Source: JAJFUE01 sp039683515
GTDB taxonomy: Bacteria > Sumerlaeota > Sumerlaeia > MVZB01
Direction: 5' to 3'
NCBI GenBank assembly: GCA_039683515.1
Contig: JBDKRG010000036.1
Coordinates: 1-64,000, forward strand
Length of the DNA stretch: 64,000 nucleotides
Part shown: piece by piece, positions 26,201 to 35,284 of the stretch
Position numbering within the stretch: position 1 is the first letter of the stretch
How the letters are laid out: every line of letters starts with the position of its first letter
The notes under the pieces: generated by a model
The model's database searches: none
What the model was told of the DNA's origin: nothing
The model's input: the letters and a program-made list of their open reading frames with translations, nothing else
Translations under genes and position numbers: made by a program

Positions 26201-29200
26201 GCGTCGTGCTGGCCGACTTCAACAACGACGGCTATCTCGACCTGTTCTTCACCAACCAGCTGGCCCAGAATCGTTTCTATCTGAACGAGGGCGCCTCCAA
26301 CCCGGGCTTCTTCATCGACAAGAGCGATCAGTGGCTGCCCGGTCTGCTCAATGTGGGGTGGGACGACACCACCCGGCTGGACTACCCGTTCCGCGCCACC
26401 GCGGGCGACATCGACTCCGACGGCGACATGGACCTGATCATCAGCGAACTCATGCCGCAGGTGGACGACCCGAGCGCCCCGACCTGCGCGTGGATCGACG
26501 TGAGCCCGGGCGGCAACAGCGAAAACTTCAGGATGGGCGACCAGCGCCCCCACAGCGTCAACGACCTGTGGAGCGAGCCGCTCCTGTTCACCGAGCGCGT
26601 CCTGATCAACCAGGTCAACCGGCCGCCGTATTCGGCCAGCCCCAAGGGCGAGTGGTTCGTCGACGAGACGCTCGGCGCGGACGACCGGTTCGGCACGCTG
26701 AGCTCGCTCGAAGTCGTTTATTCCAATGACGATCCGGTCTACGGCACCGAATCGTTCCGCTCGTGGGAGCCGTCGGAACTGGACCGCATGCCGCCGGTCT
26801 TCCCGAAACTCGTTCAGTTCACGACCCCGAGGCCGACACGCATCGCCTCGCCGATGGCCAACTGCGCGTCGGAGCCGCACCTGGGCCCGCTCGAATACCA
26901 CGGCGGCCTGGACCTGCTCTCGGTCCGGCCGTATCACAACGGGCTCGGCTCATATTGGATCAACGGCACCTACCCGTTGACCGCGACGCCGCCCGCCGAC
27001 GCGCCGACCCCGGCTCCGGAATCGTATGTCACCGGAGTCATTCCCTACACCCCGATCGGCAGCGACGAAGCGGACATGCACGGTCAGGATCCCGGCCTGT
27101 TCAGGAACCTTGACCTGTTCACAATGGCCGCCGACAACGTCAACGAGTATACCCAGATCGGGGAGCAGTACTCGCTGCTCAGCGCCGACGGCATTCCGGA
27201 CGGCTACTTCGGGTGCATGAACTATGGCGATGACTATAACTACAACCCGTACGTCTTTGGGCGCCTGGGCGGCCTGAACTTCGTCAGCTACACCGACGAG
27301 GAGACCCAGGAGACGGTCACCACCGGGACGCTGGCCCTCCAGCTCGGCCTGTTCGCATTTGCCATCGATCCCAACACTCTGGAGTTCAAGAGCGACGCCA
27401 ACGCGCTGTTCATCGGCCTGCCCGACTCGAACACCGGCGACTTGAATGAGGACAGCTACACCAATGGCGAAATGGATGCCCTGCCGGCCGGCCGCGTGGC
27501 GTGGGCCGGACTGATCGCCGACTTCACGAACCACGGCAGCGGCGACATCTTCATCGGCAGCGACAACGACGAGGAAAACAGCCGCAAGCCGTATTTCGTC
27601 TACCAGTCGACATTCACCGATTACAACGACGAGGGGGTCTCGCGGCAGCAGTTGTACGGCGGCACTGGCTACCTGTACCGGCACACGGATTTATACCCGT
27701 ACTATAGCCCGATTTACTGGGACAGCAATCTGCAGCTGCCGCTTCCGCCCGCCACCGACCCGATCACGCTGCTGGGCGAGCCCTACAGCGCCGCCGCGGC
27801 CGACTTCGACCAGGACGGCGACAACGACATCTATGTGGCCACCACGACCAGGGAGGGCATTTCGGCCGAGAACGGCATGTTCCACCTGATCGGCTCGCCG
27901 TGGCAGGACCGCTTCTACGTGAACGACTCGTGGGGCGTGTTCATGGAAGGCAGCTCCGCCGTCGCGTCGTCGGGCAACGTCATCAGCATGCAGGTGCTTC
28001 ATGCCGACTACGACAACGACGGCGACGAGGACATCATCTGCTTCAATGCGCAGGCGCCCAACCAGGTGCTCAAGAACCAGATCTACACGGCCCCGCCCGA
28101 CACCAACGACGAGGTCGACGGCAAGATGTTCCACGACGCGAGCATCTCGATGGTGCCCCCGCTGATCAACATGGCGATGGCCCCGCCGCTGACACTGCCC
28201 GGAATCCCGGCCGGCGTCAACGTGCGCACGGCCATGGCCGATTTCAACAACGACGGCCTGCCGGACATGATCACGGCGCGCGGCGGTCACTTCACCGCCC
28301 TCGGCGATTTCGACCAGATCCTGATCAACACGGGCGAGCCCAAGTACGGCGGCATCCGCACGTTCAAGCCGTACAACTCGCCGTATCCGGCTCCGGCAAT
28401 CAACGTCTCCAACGCCCAGACGGCCACGAACATCTATAACCTGTCGGGCATGATCGACGTTCAGGCCTTCAACACCGACGTCGCCGTGGGCGACGTCGAC
28501 AACGACGGCGACAACGACGTCGCCCTGCTTCGCGAGGAGCGCAGCGGGATCGAGGAGCCGATGGCGCTCTACATCAACGAGGACATCGACGACCTGATGT
28601 ACAACACGATGCCGGATTCGGACTCGGTCGGCGACGGTTACTTCAAGGAATCGGCGCCGGGGTTGTGGCCCGAGCTCGAGACGCCGGGCACCGCCCCGGG
28701 CGGGCTGAACCTGAAACGCCAGGCCCAGCGCGCGCTGTTCGCCGACTTCAACAACGACGGCCGCCTCGACCTGATCATCGCCAACGGCCTTCAGGGCAAC
28801 GGCGCCCCGAACGTGCTGCTGCTCAACCAGCCGATCGGCACGCAGCCGTACAACTTCGTCGACTGCACCGAGACCAACCTGCCCCTCGAATCGGGCGGGG
28901 TCACCGGCATCAACGACAACACGACCGACCTGGCGGTGGGCGACTTCGATTCCGACGGCAACGTCGACATCATCTTCGCCAACCGCTGGATCGACGCCGC
29001 CCAGGTCGGCTTCCGCTACCTGCACAACGACGGCAACGCCATCTTCGCCGATGACGACCCGACGTTCGCGGCGCCGGACAGCCAGCGGCGGATCCCGAGC
29101 TACAACGGCCGCGTCCCGCGCGGCATCGTCGCCGCCGACTTCGACGGCATGGGCGAGCCGACCGAGGACACGAACCATAACGGCTACCTCGACCTGGGCG

Positions 29201-30345
29201 AGGACACCAACGGCAACGGCGTGCTCGACTGGACCGACCTGCCGACCGAGACCGAGGACCTCAACGGCAACGGCAAGCTGGATGCGGGCGAGGACGGGCT
29301 GATCGATTCCAACGGCCGCCTCGACTCGTACGACCGCAACGGCGACGGCATCATCACCGCCTACCGCGACGGCGTCTGGGACGGCTCGCTCGACATCTTC
29401 ATCTCGTTCGGCGGGACGTACATCGGCGATACGAGCGGCGACATGCCGGTCCTGCTGATCAACGACCCCACCAACCAGCATCCGGGCTACTTCACGGATG
29501 AAACGTCGAAGCGGTTCGGCGACGATCTGCAGGCCGACCCGAACGGCGGCTGCGACGCGGGCGACATCGATCTGGACGGCGACATCGATATCGTCCAGTC
29601 GCGCCTGGTCGGCGGCAACACCCGCCAGGTCAAGGTGTATCGCAACGACATCACCAAGACGACGATCGGCGGCTACTACCGCAAGGGCTACTTCAAGGAC
29701 ATCTCCTACGAGGTTCCCTTCACGGTCGGCAACTGCATCATCACCGAGGCGCACGAGATCATCGAGAACCAACCCGAGCTCGGCATGGCCCCGGACAAGG
29801 GCGACAACATGAACAGCGTCACCGGCTATGCCGCCGACGTCAAGCTGTCCGACATCGACGGCGACAAGGACCTCGACATGGTGATCACGTGCTGCGGCAA
29901 CTCCAACAACCTGGTGACCGTCGGCGCGCTCAACGTCGTCATGGTCAACCGCGTCATCGGCGACAACTGGAACGCCCGGAAGAACGTGACCAACGCGTTG
30001 CGGACGTCGAGCCCGCGCGTCACCGGCATCACGCCGCGCGGCGCCGAGCGCGGCGAGGTTCGCGACATCGCGGTCTACGGCTACAACTTCCAGGCGGGCA
30101 TGTCGGTCGACTTCGGCTCGGGCGTCACGGTCGTCAACGTCGAACAGGTCGACGCCTTCACGGCCAACGTCCAGGTCCGGGTTGCCGACACGGCCACGAT
30201 CGGGCCGCGCAAGGTCACGGTGTCCAACCCGAGCGGCGGGGCGACCTCGACCAAGGCCGGCATGTTCAACGTCTACGACCGGACCCTGCTCGACCAGTAC
30301 TACAAGAACGCGGTGCCGTCGGGCGACTGGTCGCTGTTCAAGTAA
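23245..30345 (+). CDS. Giant secreted FG-GAP repeat protein with a degenerate matrixin-like domain
   Basis: 2366 residues with a signal peptide (cleavage after about residue 28). Residues about 45-320 look like a matrixin-type metalloprotease, but the zinc motif is dead: HExxHxxGxxH is replaced by His273-Leu274, Tyr277, Gly280 and Glu283; the Met-turn (Met291) remains. A beta-rich middle follows. From about residue 890 to 2200 there are roughly eleven FG-GAP/VCBS-like units with DxDxDGxxD calcium loops, for example 'GDIDNDGDLDVV', 'ADFNNDGYLDLFF' and 'ADFNNDGRLDLII', plus an EF-hand-like run near residues 1970-2035. The C-terminus is an IPT/TIG domain ('ITPRGAERGEVRDIAVYGYNF'). Probably a calcium-stabilised surface or extracellular protein. 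A terminator follows. Confidence 0.9.
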   Translation: MKVKAVSTICRRIVLPMILMLLALPVRAGGPLSVPILVENDPSTTADNQMKPVTLHWNEVMDPPHFYYQAYQPGDIIILPGVTIPKESQRPTRIETLRAMNAALKTWNDAKFSNFRFYDQVISAIYAPSIPFTNPPVYPYGIALDGYNMISFIDESPFTSDDVVCVPIMSYFNQDYDPSKLIGQYGVPIEYLSGMVYGTDVVVLVYDFNGDGIVDLWLPYTKYKAGEFIEVDLAVHPGNTQWLRSWPERYSDVPDGDKIDVIGSLDIQMIMTHLFGYATGLGESTLAGAVMNRYFESQASQYPTDPYQKRILAFDDEMNAGIVHGSFPSTTASIGGQILEGALLDASTDNDEGLDLFVAQATVFLCVRPETLAQSNWLNCGRTITPNYPDPDNVSSTPMIPDANQGIYRMIAEVLSGSELMMPVGPGDDIFSWITAEGDQFGGDTVQPGGNPVYEDGTFFTDAGTLIEDGIYSSDYKFPGLVPTDDIGTTISYAVMLGIVQSVAASGDTGGGDTQTEVLINPVQVLFTEAYDPEFYGGTTTQLSLGTGIAVDENVLQDDFFENEYVTAEVDVSGRIAAAINDGPSFLSGFNIGPRSYVILNTSKGTYTNREGAIGTTNEAMVIDDAANTANGSWLRASDFSLRQQVSISQNGGVSGIPSGLQVSYTLSNNGLTTSTYTLRQVLDTVQFGLENPLYVVDSAPYYHEHTWTGSDIPTELRYQTSLKNPSFSSYITLRGTNLYTPDEVTIAKLTNLTKTFAKDGALIGGPGSSGDSGVALVWKNIVLAPGETRRCSYIIGFFQPGSVEDGYAEATYDSEGNLIDGNDDPQHIQTIELSWGENLDNINILTNTGTVSETGTTGGDDTTIPPSDSDIYPGNDLSFTLAGAAFPDTDYISMSGVVGDIDNDGDLDVVTAGYGGGVDPVAGRLNRIYVNEQKIETDGSVTFYFRDVTFGSDGRVGTIDDRLKSMTQVDGKDYPVAAPSDTSVGVVLADFNNDGYLDLFFTNQLAQNRFYLNEGASNPGFFIDKSDQWLPGLLNVGWDDTTRLDYPFRATAGDIDSDGDMDLIISELMPQVDDPSAPTCAWIDVSPGGNSENFRMGDQRPHSVNDLWSEPLLFTERVLINQVNRPPYSASPKGEWFVDETLGADDRFGTLSSLEVVYSNDDPVYGTESFRSWEPSELDRMPPVFPKLVQFTTPRPTRIASPMANCASEPHLGPLEYHGGLDLLSVRPYHNGLGSYWINGTYPLTATPPADAPTPAPESYVTGVIPYTPIGSDEADMHGQDPGLFRNLDLFTMAADNVNEYTQIGEQYSLLSADGIPDGYFGCMNYGDDYNYNPYVFGRLGGLNFVSYTDEETQETVTTGTLALQLGLFAFAIDPNTLEFKSDANALFIGLPDSNTGDLNEDSYTNGEMDALPAGRVAWAGLIADFTNHGSGDIFIGSDNDEENSRKPYFVYQSTFTDYNDEGVSRQQLYGGTGYLYRHTDLYPYYSPIYWDSNLQLPLPPATDPITLLGEPYSAAAADFDQDGDNDIYVATTTREGISAENGMFHLIGSPWQDRFYVNDSWGVFMEGSSAVASSGNVISMQVLHADYDNDGDEDIICFNAQAPNQVLKNQIYTAPPDTNDEVDGKMFHDASISMVPPLINMAMAPPLTLPGIPAGVNVRTAMADFNNDGLPDMITARGGHFTALGDFDQILINTGEPKYGGIRTFKPYNSPYPAPAINVSNAQTATNIYNLSGMIDVQAFNTDVAVGDVDNDGDNDVALLREERSGIEEPMALYINEDIDDLMYNTMPDSDSVGDGYFKESAPGLWPELETPGTAPGGLNLKRQAQRALFADFNNDGRLDLIIANGLQGNGAPNVLLLNQPIGTQPYNFVDCTETNLPLESGGVTGINDNTTDLAVGDFDSDGNVDIIFANRWIDAAQVGFRYLHNDGNAIFADDDPTFAAPDSQRRIPSYNGRVPRGIVAADFDGMGEPTEDTNHNGYLDLGEDTNGNGVLDWTDLPTETEDLNGNGKLDAGEDGLIDSNGRLDSYDRNGDGIITAYRDGVWDGSLDIFISFGGTYIGDTSGDMPVLLINDPTNQHPGYFTDETSKRFGDDLQADPNGGCDAGDIDLDGDIDIVQSRLVGGNTRQVKVYRNDITKTTIGGYYRKGYFKDISYEVPFTVGNCIITEAHEIIENQPELGMAPDKGDNMNSVTGYAADVKLSDIDGDKDLDMVITCCGNSNNLVTVGALNVVMVNRVIGDNWNARKNVTNALRTSSPRVTGITPRGAERGEVRDIAVYGYNFQAGMSVDFGSGVTVVNVEQVDAFTANVQVRVADTATIGPRKVTVSNPSGGATSTKAGMFNVYDRTLLDQYYKNAVPSGDWSLFK

Positions 30346-30372
30346 AACCAGCCGCGTTCGCTTGAAGCCATT

Positions 30373-30411
30373 GCCGGCGGCGGGGGTCCAACCCGCCGCC
30401 GGTGTTTTTTT
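30373..30411 (+). terminator. Rho-independent terminator after the FG-GAP gene
   Basis: A GC-rich stem (CCGGCGGCGGG / CCCGCCGCCGG) with an eight-base loop is followed by a T run at 30404-30411, 28 bases after the stop codon. Confidence 0.85.
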
Positions 30412-30477
30412 ACGTCGCCTTGAGGCGGCGCAGGCGTTAGGATTGCCATATTTGGGCCGGGGGAGCGACACGCAGCC

Positions 30478-32430
30478 ATGCCGCAATCCGCAATCCGCCG
30501 TTCGCGCCTGCGAATCCGCACACCGCAAACCGCAATCCACAGTCTGATCCTGGCATTTGCCGCCGCCGCCCTGCTGGCGACCTCCGCATGGGCGGCGGCC
30601 GGCGAGCCGCTGCCGCCGCAGTTCATGCCCTCGAGCGAGCTCAAGCCGGGCATGGTCGGCGAGGGCCGCACCGTGTTCCACGGTTTCAAGGTCGAGCCGT
30701 TCAAGGCCACGATCCTCGGCGTCCGGCACAATGCCCTGCCCGGCTCCAACATGATCATCGCGAAACTGGAGGGGCCGATGCTCGCCGGTCACGGCGTGGT
30801 GGCCGGGATGAGCGGCAGTCCCGTGTTCGTCGACGGCCGCCTGATCGGCGCGGTCGCCTACGGCTGGACGTTCGCCTATGAGCCGGTCTGCGGGATCACG
30901 CCGATCGAGTCGATGTGGCAGGTGTGGCGCAACATCGGCCAGCCCGCCCTCGCCAAGCCGCAGCCGCGCTCGGCTGGGCCCGAGCTCGAGGCGGGGGCGT
31001 GGGACTGGGAGGCGGACTGGGCGAAATTCCAGCGCATCATGAATGGCTCGGCCCCCGAGCAGGTTTCCAATTCCGCAATCGGCGCCCCGCAATCCGCAAT
31101 CGATTACCAGGATTCCGAATACGGCCGGCTTCGGCCGCTGCTCACGCCGTTCCTGATCTCGGGGGCGTCGCCGGCGGCCGTTCGCCGGCTGGCCCCGTTC
31201 TTTGCCTCGCGCGGACTCGAATTGATCGATGCCGGGCCGTTGGCGGCCGGCGCCGGCGCCGACTCGGCCGAGCCCGCGCCCCCGCTCGAGCCCGGCTCGG
31301 CCCTGAGCGTGCCGATGCTGATCGGCGACATGAACGTGGGCGGCATCGGCACCGTCACCTGGCGCGACGGCGACAAGCTGATCGCGTTCGGCCACCCGAT
31401 GCGCCTGGGCGGGGGCTCGGCGACGCCGATGGCCGCCGCCTGGGTCATCAGCTTCATGGAGAGCTACGAGCGCTCGTTCAAGCTCGGCGAAGTTCGCGAC
31501 CTGGTCGGCACGGTCGACCAGGACCGCATCTATGCGATCGGCGGCAAGCTCGGCCCCGTCCCGCCGTTCATCCCGATCAACGTCGTCGTCGGCGGGCCCG
31601 CCGCGGCCAATCCGCGCGCGTTCAGGTTCAAGGCGTGGAAAGACGCGGACTACCTCCCGTTGCTCTCGATGGCCGCCGTCGACGCGGCGTGGACGAGCGG
31701 GATCGGCGGCGGCGAGATGACGATCGACACCCAGTACACGATCCGGCTGGCGGACGGCCGCGCCATCGCCAAGAAAACGGTCAGCTCCTCGGAAGGGGGC
31801 GCGATCGCCATCCCGCTCAACCTGCTCCTGTTCGACATGTTCGCGCTGCTTCAGAACCCGTTCCACGAGGCGGACGTCGCGGGGCTCGACGTTTCGATCA
31901 ACGCGCGCGTCGGCCGCCGCGACGGGCTCGAGCTCCTGTCGTTGACCGCCGACCACGGCCAGTACCGGGCCGGCGACACGGTCCGCATGAGCGCGCGGGT
32001 CCGGCCGTGGCGCGGCGCCGAGCAGACGCGCTCGATCGACCTGGCGCTGCCCAGGCCGCTCAAGCCGGGGACGTATATCATCCAGCTCGCCGATTCGGCG
32101 GCGGCGCAGATCGTCGAGCGCATGTCGCGGCCGGGCGTGTTTGCCCCGCGCCGGTTCGAGGACGTGGTCGGGCTCGTCGCCGCGAGCGATTTTTCGCCCG
32201 AACAGATGCGCCTGTACCTGTTCGCCCCGTCGGCGACCGTCGTGCTCAAGGGCAAGCCGCTCGGCGAGATCCCGTCGTCGATGGAGACGCTCGTGCGCGA
32301 GAGCGCGCCGGCCCAGCTTCAGCAGCAGGCGGTCGGCAACCGGCTCGACATGCGCGTCCTGTCCATGGAAGCCCCGATTCAGGGCTCGGCGTCGCTCGCC
32401 ATCCAAGTGGTCGACCATTTCGATGAATAG
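30478..32430 (+). CDS. Secreted SpoIVB-type (S55) peptidase-like protein
   Basis: A 650-residue protein with an N-terminal signal region ending 'LLATSAWAAAG'. The S55 signature 'AGHGVVAGMSGSPVFVDG' gives His105 and the expected nucleophile Ser114, followed by 'LIGAVAYGW' and 'CGITPIESM'. A second conserved block, 'LIAFGHPMRLGGG', contains His306. SpoIVB cleaves SpoIVFA in Bacillus sporulation; here no sporulation genes are seen, so another signalling or processing role is likely. The start codon and first 20 codons are built of the AATCCGC repeat, and a second repeat tract encodes an in-frame insert near residues 199-209. The longer protein than SpoIVB has a beta-rich C-terminal half. Confidence 0.85.
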   Translation: MPQSAIRRSRLRIRTPQTAIHSLILAFAAAALLATSAWAAAGEPLPPQFMPSSELKPGMVGEGRTVFHGFKVEPFKATILGVRHNALPGSNMIIAKLEGPMLAGHGVVAGMSGSPVFVDGRLIGAVAYGWTFAYEPVCGITPIESMWQVWRNIGQPALAKPQPRSAGPELEAGAWDWEADWAKFQRIMNGSAPEQVSNSAIGAPQSAIDYQDSEYGRLRPLLTPFLISGASPAAVRRLAPFFASRGLELIDAGPLAAGAGADSAEPAPPLEPGSALSVPMLIGDMNVGGIGTVTWRDGDKLIAFGHPMRLGGGSATPMAAAWVISFMESYERSFKLGEVRDLVGTVDQDRIYAIGGKLGPVPPFIPINVVVGGPAAANPRAFRFKAWKDADYLPLLSMAAVDAAWTSGIGGGEMTIDTQYTIRLADGRAIAKKTVSSSEGGAIAIPLNLLLFDMFALLQNPFHEADVAGLDVSINARVGRRDGLELLSLTADHGQYRAGDTVRMSARVRPWRGAEQTRSIDLALPRPLKPGTYIIQLADSAAAQIVERMSRPGVFAPRRFEDVVGLVAASDFSPEQMRLYLFAPSATVVLKGKPLGEIPSSMETLVRESAPAQLQQQAVGNRLDMRVLSMEAPIQGSASLAIQVVDHFDE

Positions 32431-32466
32431 CCCCGGTTCAACGACTCTTTGAAAGGATTGCGAAGC

Positions 32467-32853
32467 ATGCAAGCCCAGGACGCCGAAGGTCTGATCGCGA
32501 TCGAGCGGGCGGCGCTCGATCGCTGGGGCAAGGGCGATCCCTCGGGGTTCCTCGAGATCTCCGCGCCGGACGTCGTTTATTTCGATCCGTTCGTGGAGCG
32601 GCGGATCGATGGGCTGGAAGCCCTCACCGCTTACTACGAGGCCTTGCGCGGACAGGTCCAGCTCGATCGGTATGAGTTGTTGAATCCAACCGTGCACTTA
32701 TGCGGCGATGCCGCGGTCCTCGCGTTCAATTATGTCGGGTGGGCCAATGGGATTGCATATCGCTGGAATTGCACGGAAGTATATCGTCGAGATCCCGCCG
32801 GCTGGCGAATCATCCAAACCCATTGGTCGCTCACGCGGCCAACGCAGCAGTAA
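32467..32853 (+). CDS. SnoaL-like / NTF2-fold protein
   Basis: A 128-residue protein. 'ERAALDRWGKGDPSGFLEISAPDVVYFDPF', 'GLEALTAYYEALRG' and the C-terminal 'DPAGWRIIQTHWSL' are the usual features of the SnoaL/DUF4440 cone-shaped fold, which binds small molecules or acts as an isomerase. The start (MQAQDAEG) lies 11 bases after GAAAGG; an upstream ATG adds only six residues. It follows the S55 gene by 36 bases and precedes the beta-propeller gene by 15. Substrate unknown. Confidence 0.85.
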   Translation: MQAQDAEGLIAIERAALDRWGKGDPSGFLEISAPDVVYFDPFVERRIDGLEALTAYYEALRGQVQLDRYELLNPTVHLCGDAAVLAFNYVGWANGIAYRWNCTEVYRRDPAGWRIIQTHWSLTRPTQQ

Positions 32854-32868
32854 AAAGAGGCTCGATCC

Positions 32869-35064
32869 ATGACATTCAATGTGCGGTTGCTTATCCTTGT
32901 CGTCGGATTCGGATTGGCTGCGTCGGCCGTGGCCGTCCAGACCAGCTCGGTGCGCGAGGATGACTACAACGTCCTGGCGCAGGGCGAGCTGAAGTCGGTC
33001 GCGCTGACTTCGGACGGCTACCTGCTCGCCAGCTACGCCCGCCGCGAGGTCGGCGGCACGGGGACCGAGATCGTCTGGGACGCCATCGAGGAGCCGGCGG
33101 GCACCGTCCTGTGCGCGACCGGCCACGCGGGCCGCCTTGTGCGCATCCTCGACGAGAAAACGAGCCGGACCGTCGCCCAGCTGCCCGATCCCGAGCTGAC
33201 CGCCATGGTCCGCCTCGAGGACGGCAGCGTCCTGATCGCCGGCGCGCCGAGCGGCACGATTTACCGGCTGGGCGCCAAGGACACGCTCACGACGTTCACC
33301 AGGCTCAACGCCAACTTCGTCTGGCGCATGGCGCGCGACGAGGACGGCTACGTCTGGGCGGCGACCGGCAGCGACGGCCGCCTGTTCCGCATGAGCGCGT
33401 CGGCCGAGGTCCGGGAAGTCCACAAGTTCGGCTCGAGCAACCTGCTCGACCTGTGGATCGACAAGGACGGCGTGATGGGCGACAAGGGGCTCCTCTACGT
33501 CGCCGGCCAGAACCCGGGGCTGCTTTACCGGATGAACCCTTCGAAGGCCGGCCACAAACCGGAGGTGGTGTTCGACTCGCAGGCCGAGGAGATCCGGGCG
33601 CTGCTGCCGCTCAAGGACGGCCTGGCGCTGGCGCTCAACACCGATCGCGCCCCGACGCCGGTCGCCCTTCAGCTGACGATGCGCATGACCGGCAACCCCT
33701 CGGCGCCGCCCGTCGGCGAGCCGCCGCGCCCCGAGCTCGGCAAGGCGTTCGCCCCCGCGCGCGAGCGCCAGTACGGCCAGCCGCGCAGCCAGGTCGTCGT
33801 GCTCGACAAGCTCGGCTACCAGCGCGAGCTGTGGACCTCGCCCGAGCGGGCGATCAACGGCCTTGCGGCCGGACCCGACGACAGCATCCTGGTGGCCGCG
33901 GGCAGCCAGGGGCGCGTGTTCGAAGTCACCCCCGACGGCCACTCGTCGATCGTCGTCGACTTGCGCGACGATTTTGTCGTCAGCCTCCGCTCCTCGGGCA
34001 AGCGCTGCCTGCTGACGACGGCGCGCAACGGCACGGTCGTCTCCCTCGGCCGCGAGCGCGCCGGGGAGGCGGTCTTTGTTTCGCGGCCGATCGACGCCAA
34101 GGTCCCCGTCCGCTGGGGGAAGTTCTACGTCAACGGCCTGACGAACGGCAAAAGCAAGGTCCTGGTCGAATTCCGCCTCGGCAACGACGCCGATCCCGAT
34201 TCGGAGCTGTGGGGCGACTGGAGCCGGCAATCGGGGGTTTCGTCCGGCGAGCCGGTCGCGATGCCCCGGGGGGTCGCGCGCTATGCCCAGTATCGGCTGT
34301 CGCTGCGCCAGCGCGGCTCGGAGCCGCTGCGCATCGATTGGGCCGAGCTCTTCTACGTCGAGCCGAACCGCCCGCCGCGCGTCGGTTCCATCAAGATGGA
34401 GCCGTATCCGCTTGCACCCGGCCAGTCGCAGCCCGCCGCGGGCGCCACGCCCGGCGCTCGCCCGGCGGCCGCGACGGCCGGCAAGTCGATCGAGCGCCAG
34501 CCGCGGTCCAACCTGATGCTCTACAAGCTCAGCTGGGCGGCCGGCGACCCCAACCACGACGAGCTGATCTACTCGATCTACTACAAGGCGCGCGACGAGG
34601 AGGAGTGGAAGCTGATCGCCGAGGACGCGCCGTTTACGTCGATCGACCGGCTCCCGACGGGGCTGATGGCGGACGGGAATTATCGCTTCAAGGTCGTCGC
34701 CTCGGACAAGCGGGCCAACGCCCCGGGCGAGGCCCTGAGCGGCGAGAAGGTCTCCGACGAGGTCGTGATCGACAACGCCCCGCCGGCGATCGAGCGGCTG
34801 CGGGCCGACGTCGGCCGCAAGGGGGCGCGCATCCACTTCGACGCGGTCGACGCCGTCTCCAACATCGCCGCCGCCAAGTACGACCTGAATAACAAGAACG
34901 AATGTTCGCTCCAGCCGGTCGACGACATCCTCGACCAGCGGCGCGAGCAGTTCGAGGCCGACACGGGCCGGCTCGAGCCGGGCGAATACGTCGCGACGAT
35001 CAGCGTGACCGACCGCGAGGGCAACACCGCCGTGCAAAAGGTGGTGTTCACCATATCGAAATGA
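32869..35064 (+). CDS. Secreted beta-propeller protein with fibronectin-like C-terminus
   Basis: 731 residues with a signal peptide ending near residue 23. The first 400 residues are a string of short strands of the kind 'LTAMVRLEDGSVLIAGAPSG', 'VWRMARDEDGYVWAATGSDG' and 'LAAGPDDSILVAAGSQGRVFE', typical of six- to seven-bladed propellers (two-component-sensor or SMP-30-like). The C-terminal third has beta-sandwich features: 'LYKLSWAAGDPNHDELIYSIYYK' and 'YRFKVVASDKRAN' are fibronectin-III/Ig-like, and the end resembles a cadherin-like strand pair. A surface-binding or sensing protein; no enzyme motif. Transcribed with the SnoaL-like gene. Confidence 0.85.
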   Translation: MTFNVRLLILVVGFGLAASAVAVQTSSVREDDYNVLAQGELKSVALTSDGYLLASYARREVGGTGTEIVWDAIEEPAGTVLCATGHAGRLVRILDEKTSRTVAQLPDPELTAMVRLEDGSVLIAGAPSGTIYRLGAKDTLTTFTRLNANFVWRMARDEDGYVWAATGSDGRLFRMSASAEVREVHKFGSSNLLDLWIDKDGVMGDKGLLYVAGQNPGLLYRMNPSKAGHKPEVVFDSQAEEIRALLPLKDGLALALNTDRAPTPVALQLTMRMTGNPSAPPVGEPPRPELGKAFAPARERQYGQPRSQVVVLDKLGYQRELWTSPERAINGLAAGPDDSILVAAGSQGRVFEVTPDGHSSIVVDLRDDFVVSLRSSGKRCLLTTARNGTVVSLGRERAGEAVFVSRPIDAKVPVRWGKFYVNGLTNGKSKVLVEFRLGNDADPDSELWGDWSRQSGVSSGEPVAMPRGVARYAQYRLSLRQRGSEPLRIDWAELFYVEPNRPPRVGSIKMEPYPLAPGQSQPAAGATPGARPAAATAGKSIERQPRSNLMLYKLSWAAGDPNHDELIYSIYYKARDEEEWKLIAEDAPFTSIDRLPTGLMADGNYRFKVVASDKRANAPGEALSGEKVSDEVVIDNAPPAIERLRADVGRKGARIHFDAVDAVSNIAAAKYDLNNKNECSLQPVDDILDQRREQFEADTGRLEPGEYVATISVTDREGNTAVQKVVFTISK

Positions 35065-35098
35065 AGCTGTCGGAGTTTTCGTGCGTCGTGCTCGTGCT

Positions 35099-35242
35099 CG
35101 TGCTCGTGCTCGTAATCGTAATCGAAAATCGGGCATAAAAATGATCGATTACGCCGACGAATACGATTAAGATATGGGGGCGAGTGCGATACCGAGGCTC
35201 GATGTGACGATAGGATCGATTACGATTACGAGCACGAGCACG
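35099..35242. repeat. Perfect 27-bp inverted repeat made of GTGCTC/GTAATC hexamers
   Basis: Arms at 35099-35125 and 35216-35242 are exact reverse complements, each two to three copies of GTGCTC followed by GTAATC. The loop (35126-35215) has no gene. The same hexamer words are dispersed at 263-290, 2697-2722, 6178-6200, 8278-8312, 12684-12705 and 13111-13140, usually just outside gene ends. Confidence 0.8.
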
Positions 35243-35284
35243 AACGGGGCGACACCTACACTTTAGTTGATACAGGAGGATCAG

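Noticed and set aside
23227..26937. A 1236-codon minus-strand open frame
   Set aside because: Antisense shadow of the N-terminal half of the FG-GAP protein, with the same biased composition and no start signal.
27691..32697. A 1668-codon minus-strand open frame
   Set aside because: It lies antisense to the FG-GAP and S55 genes, which have signal peptides, ribosome sites and recognisable domains. The frame is an effect of high GC and codon bias; its translation has Arg/Asp/Val-rich low-complexity composition and no domain.
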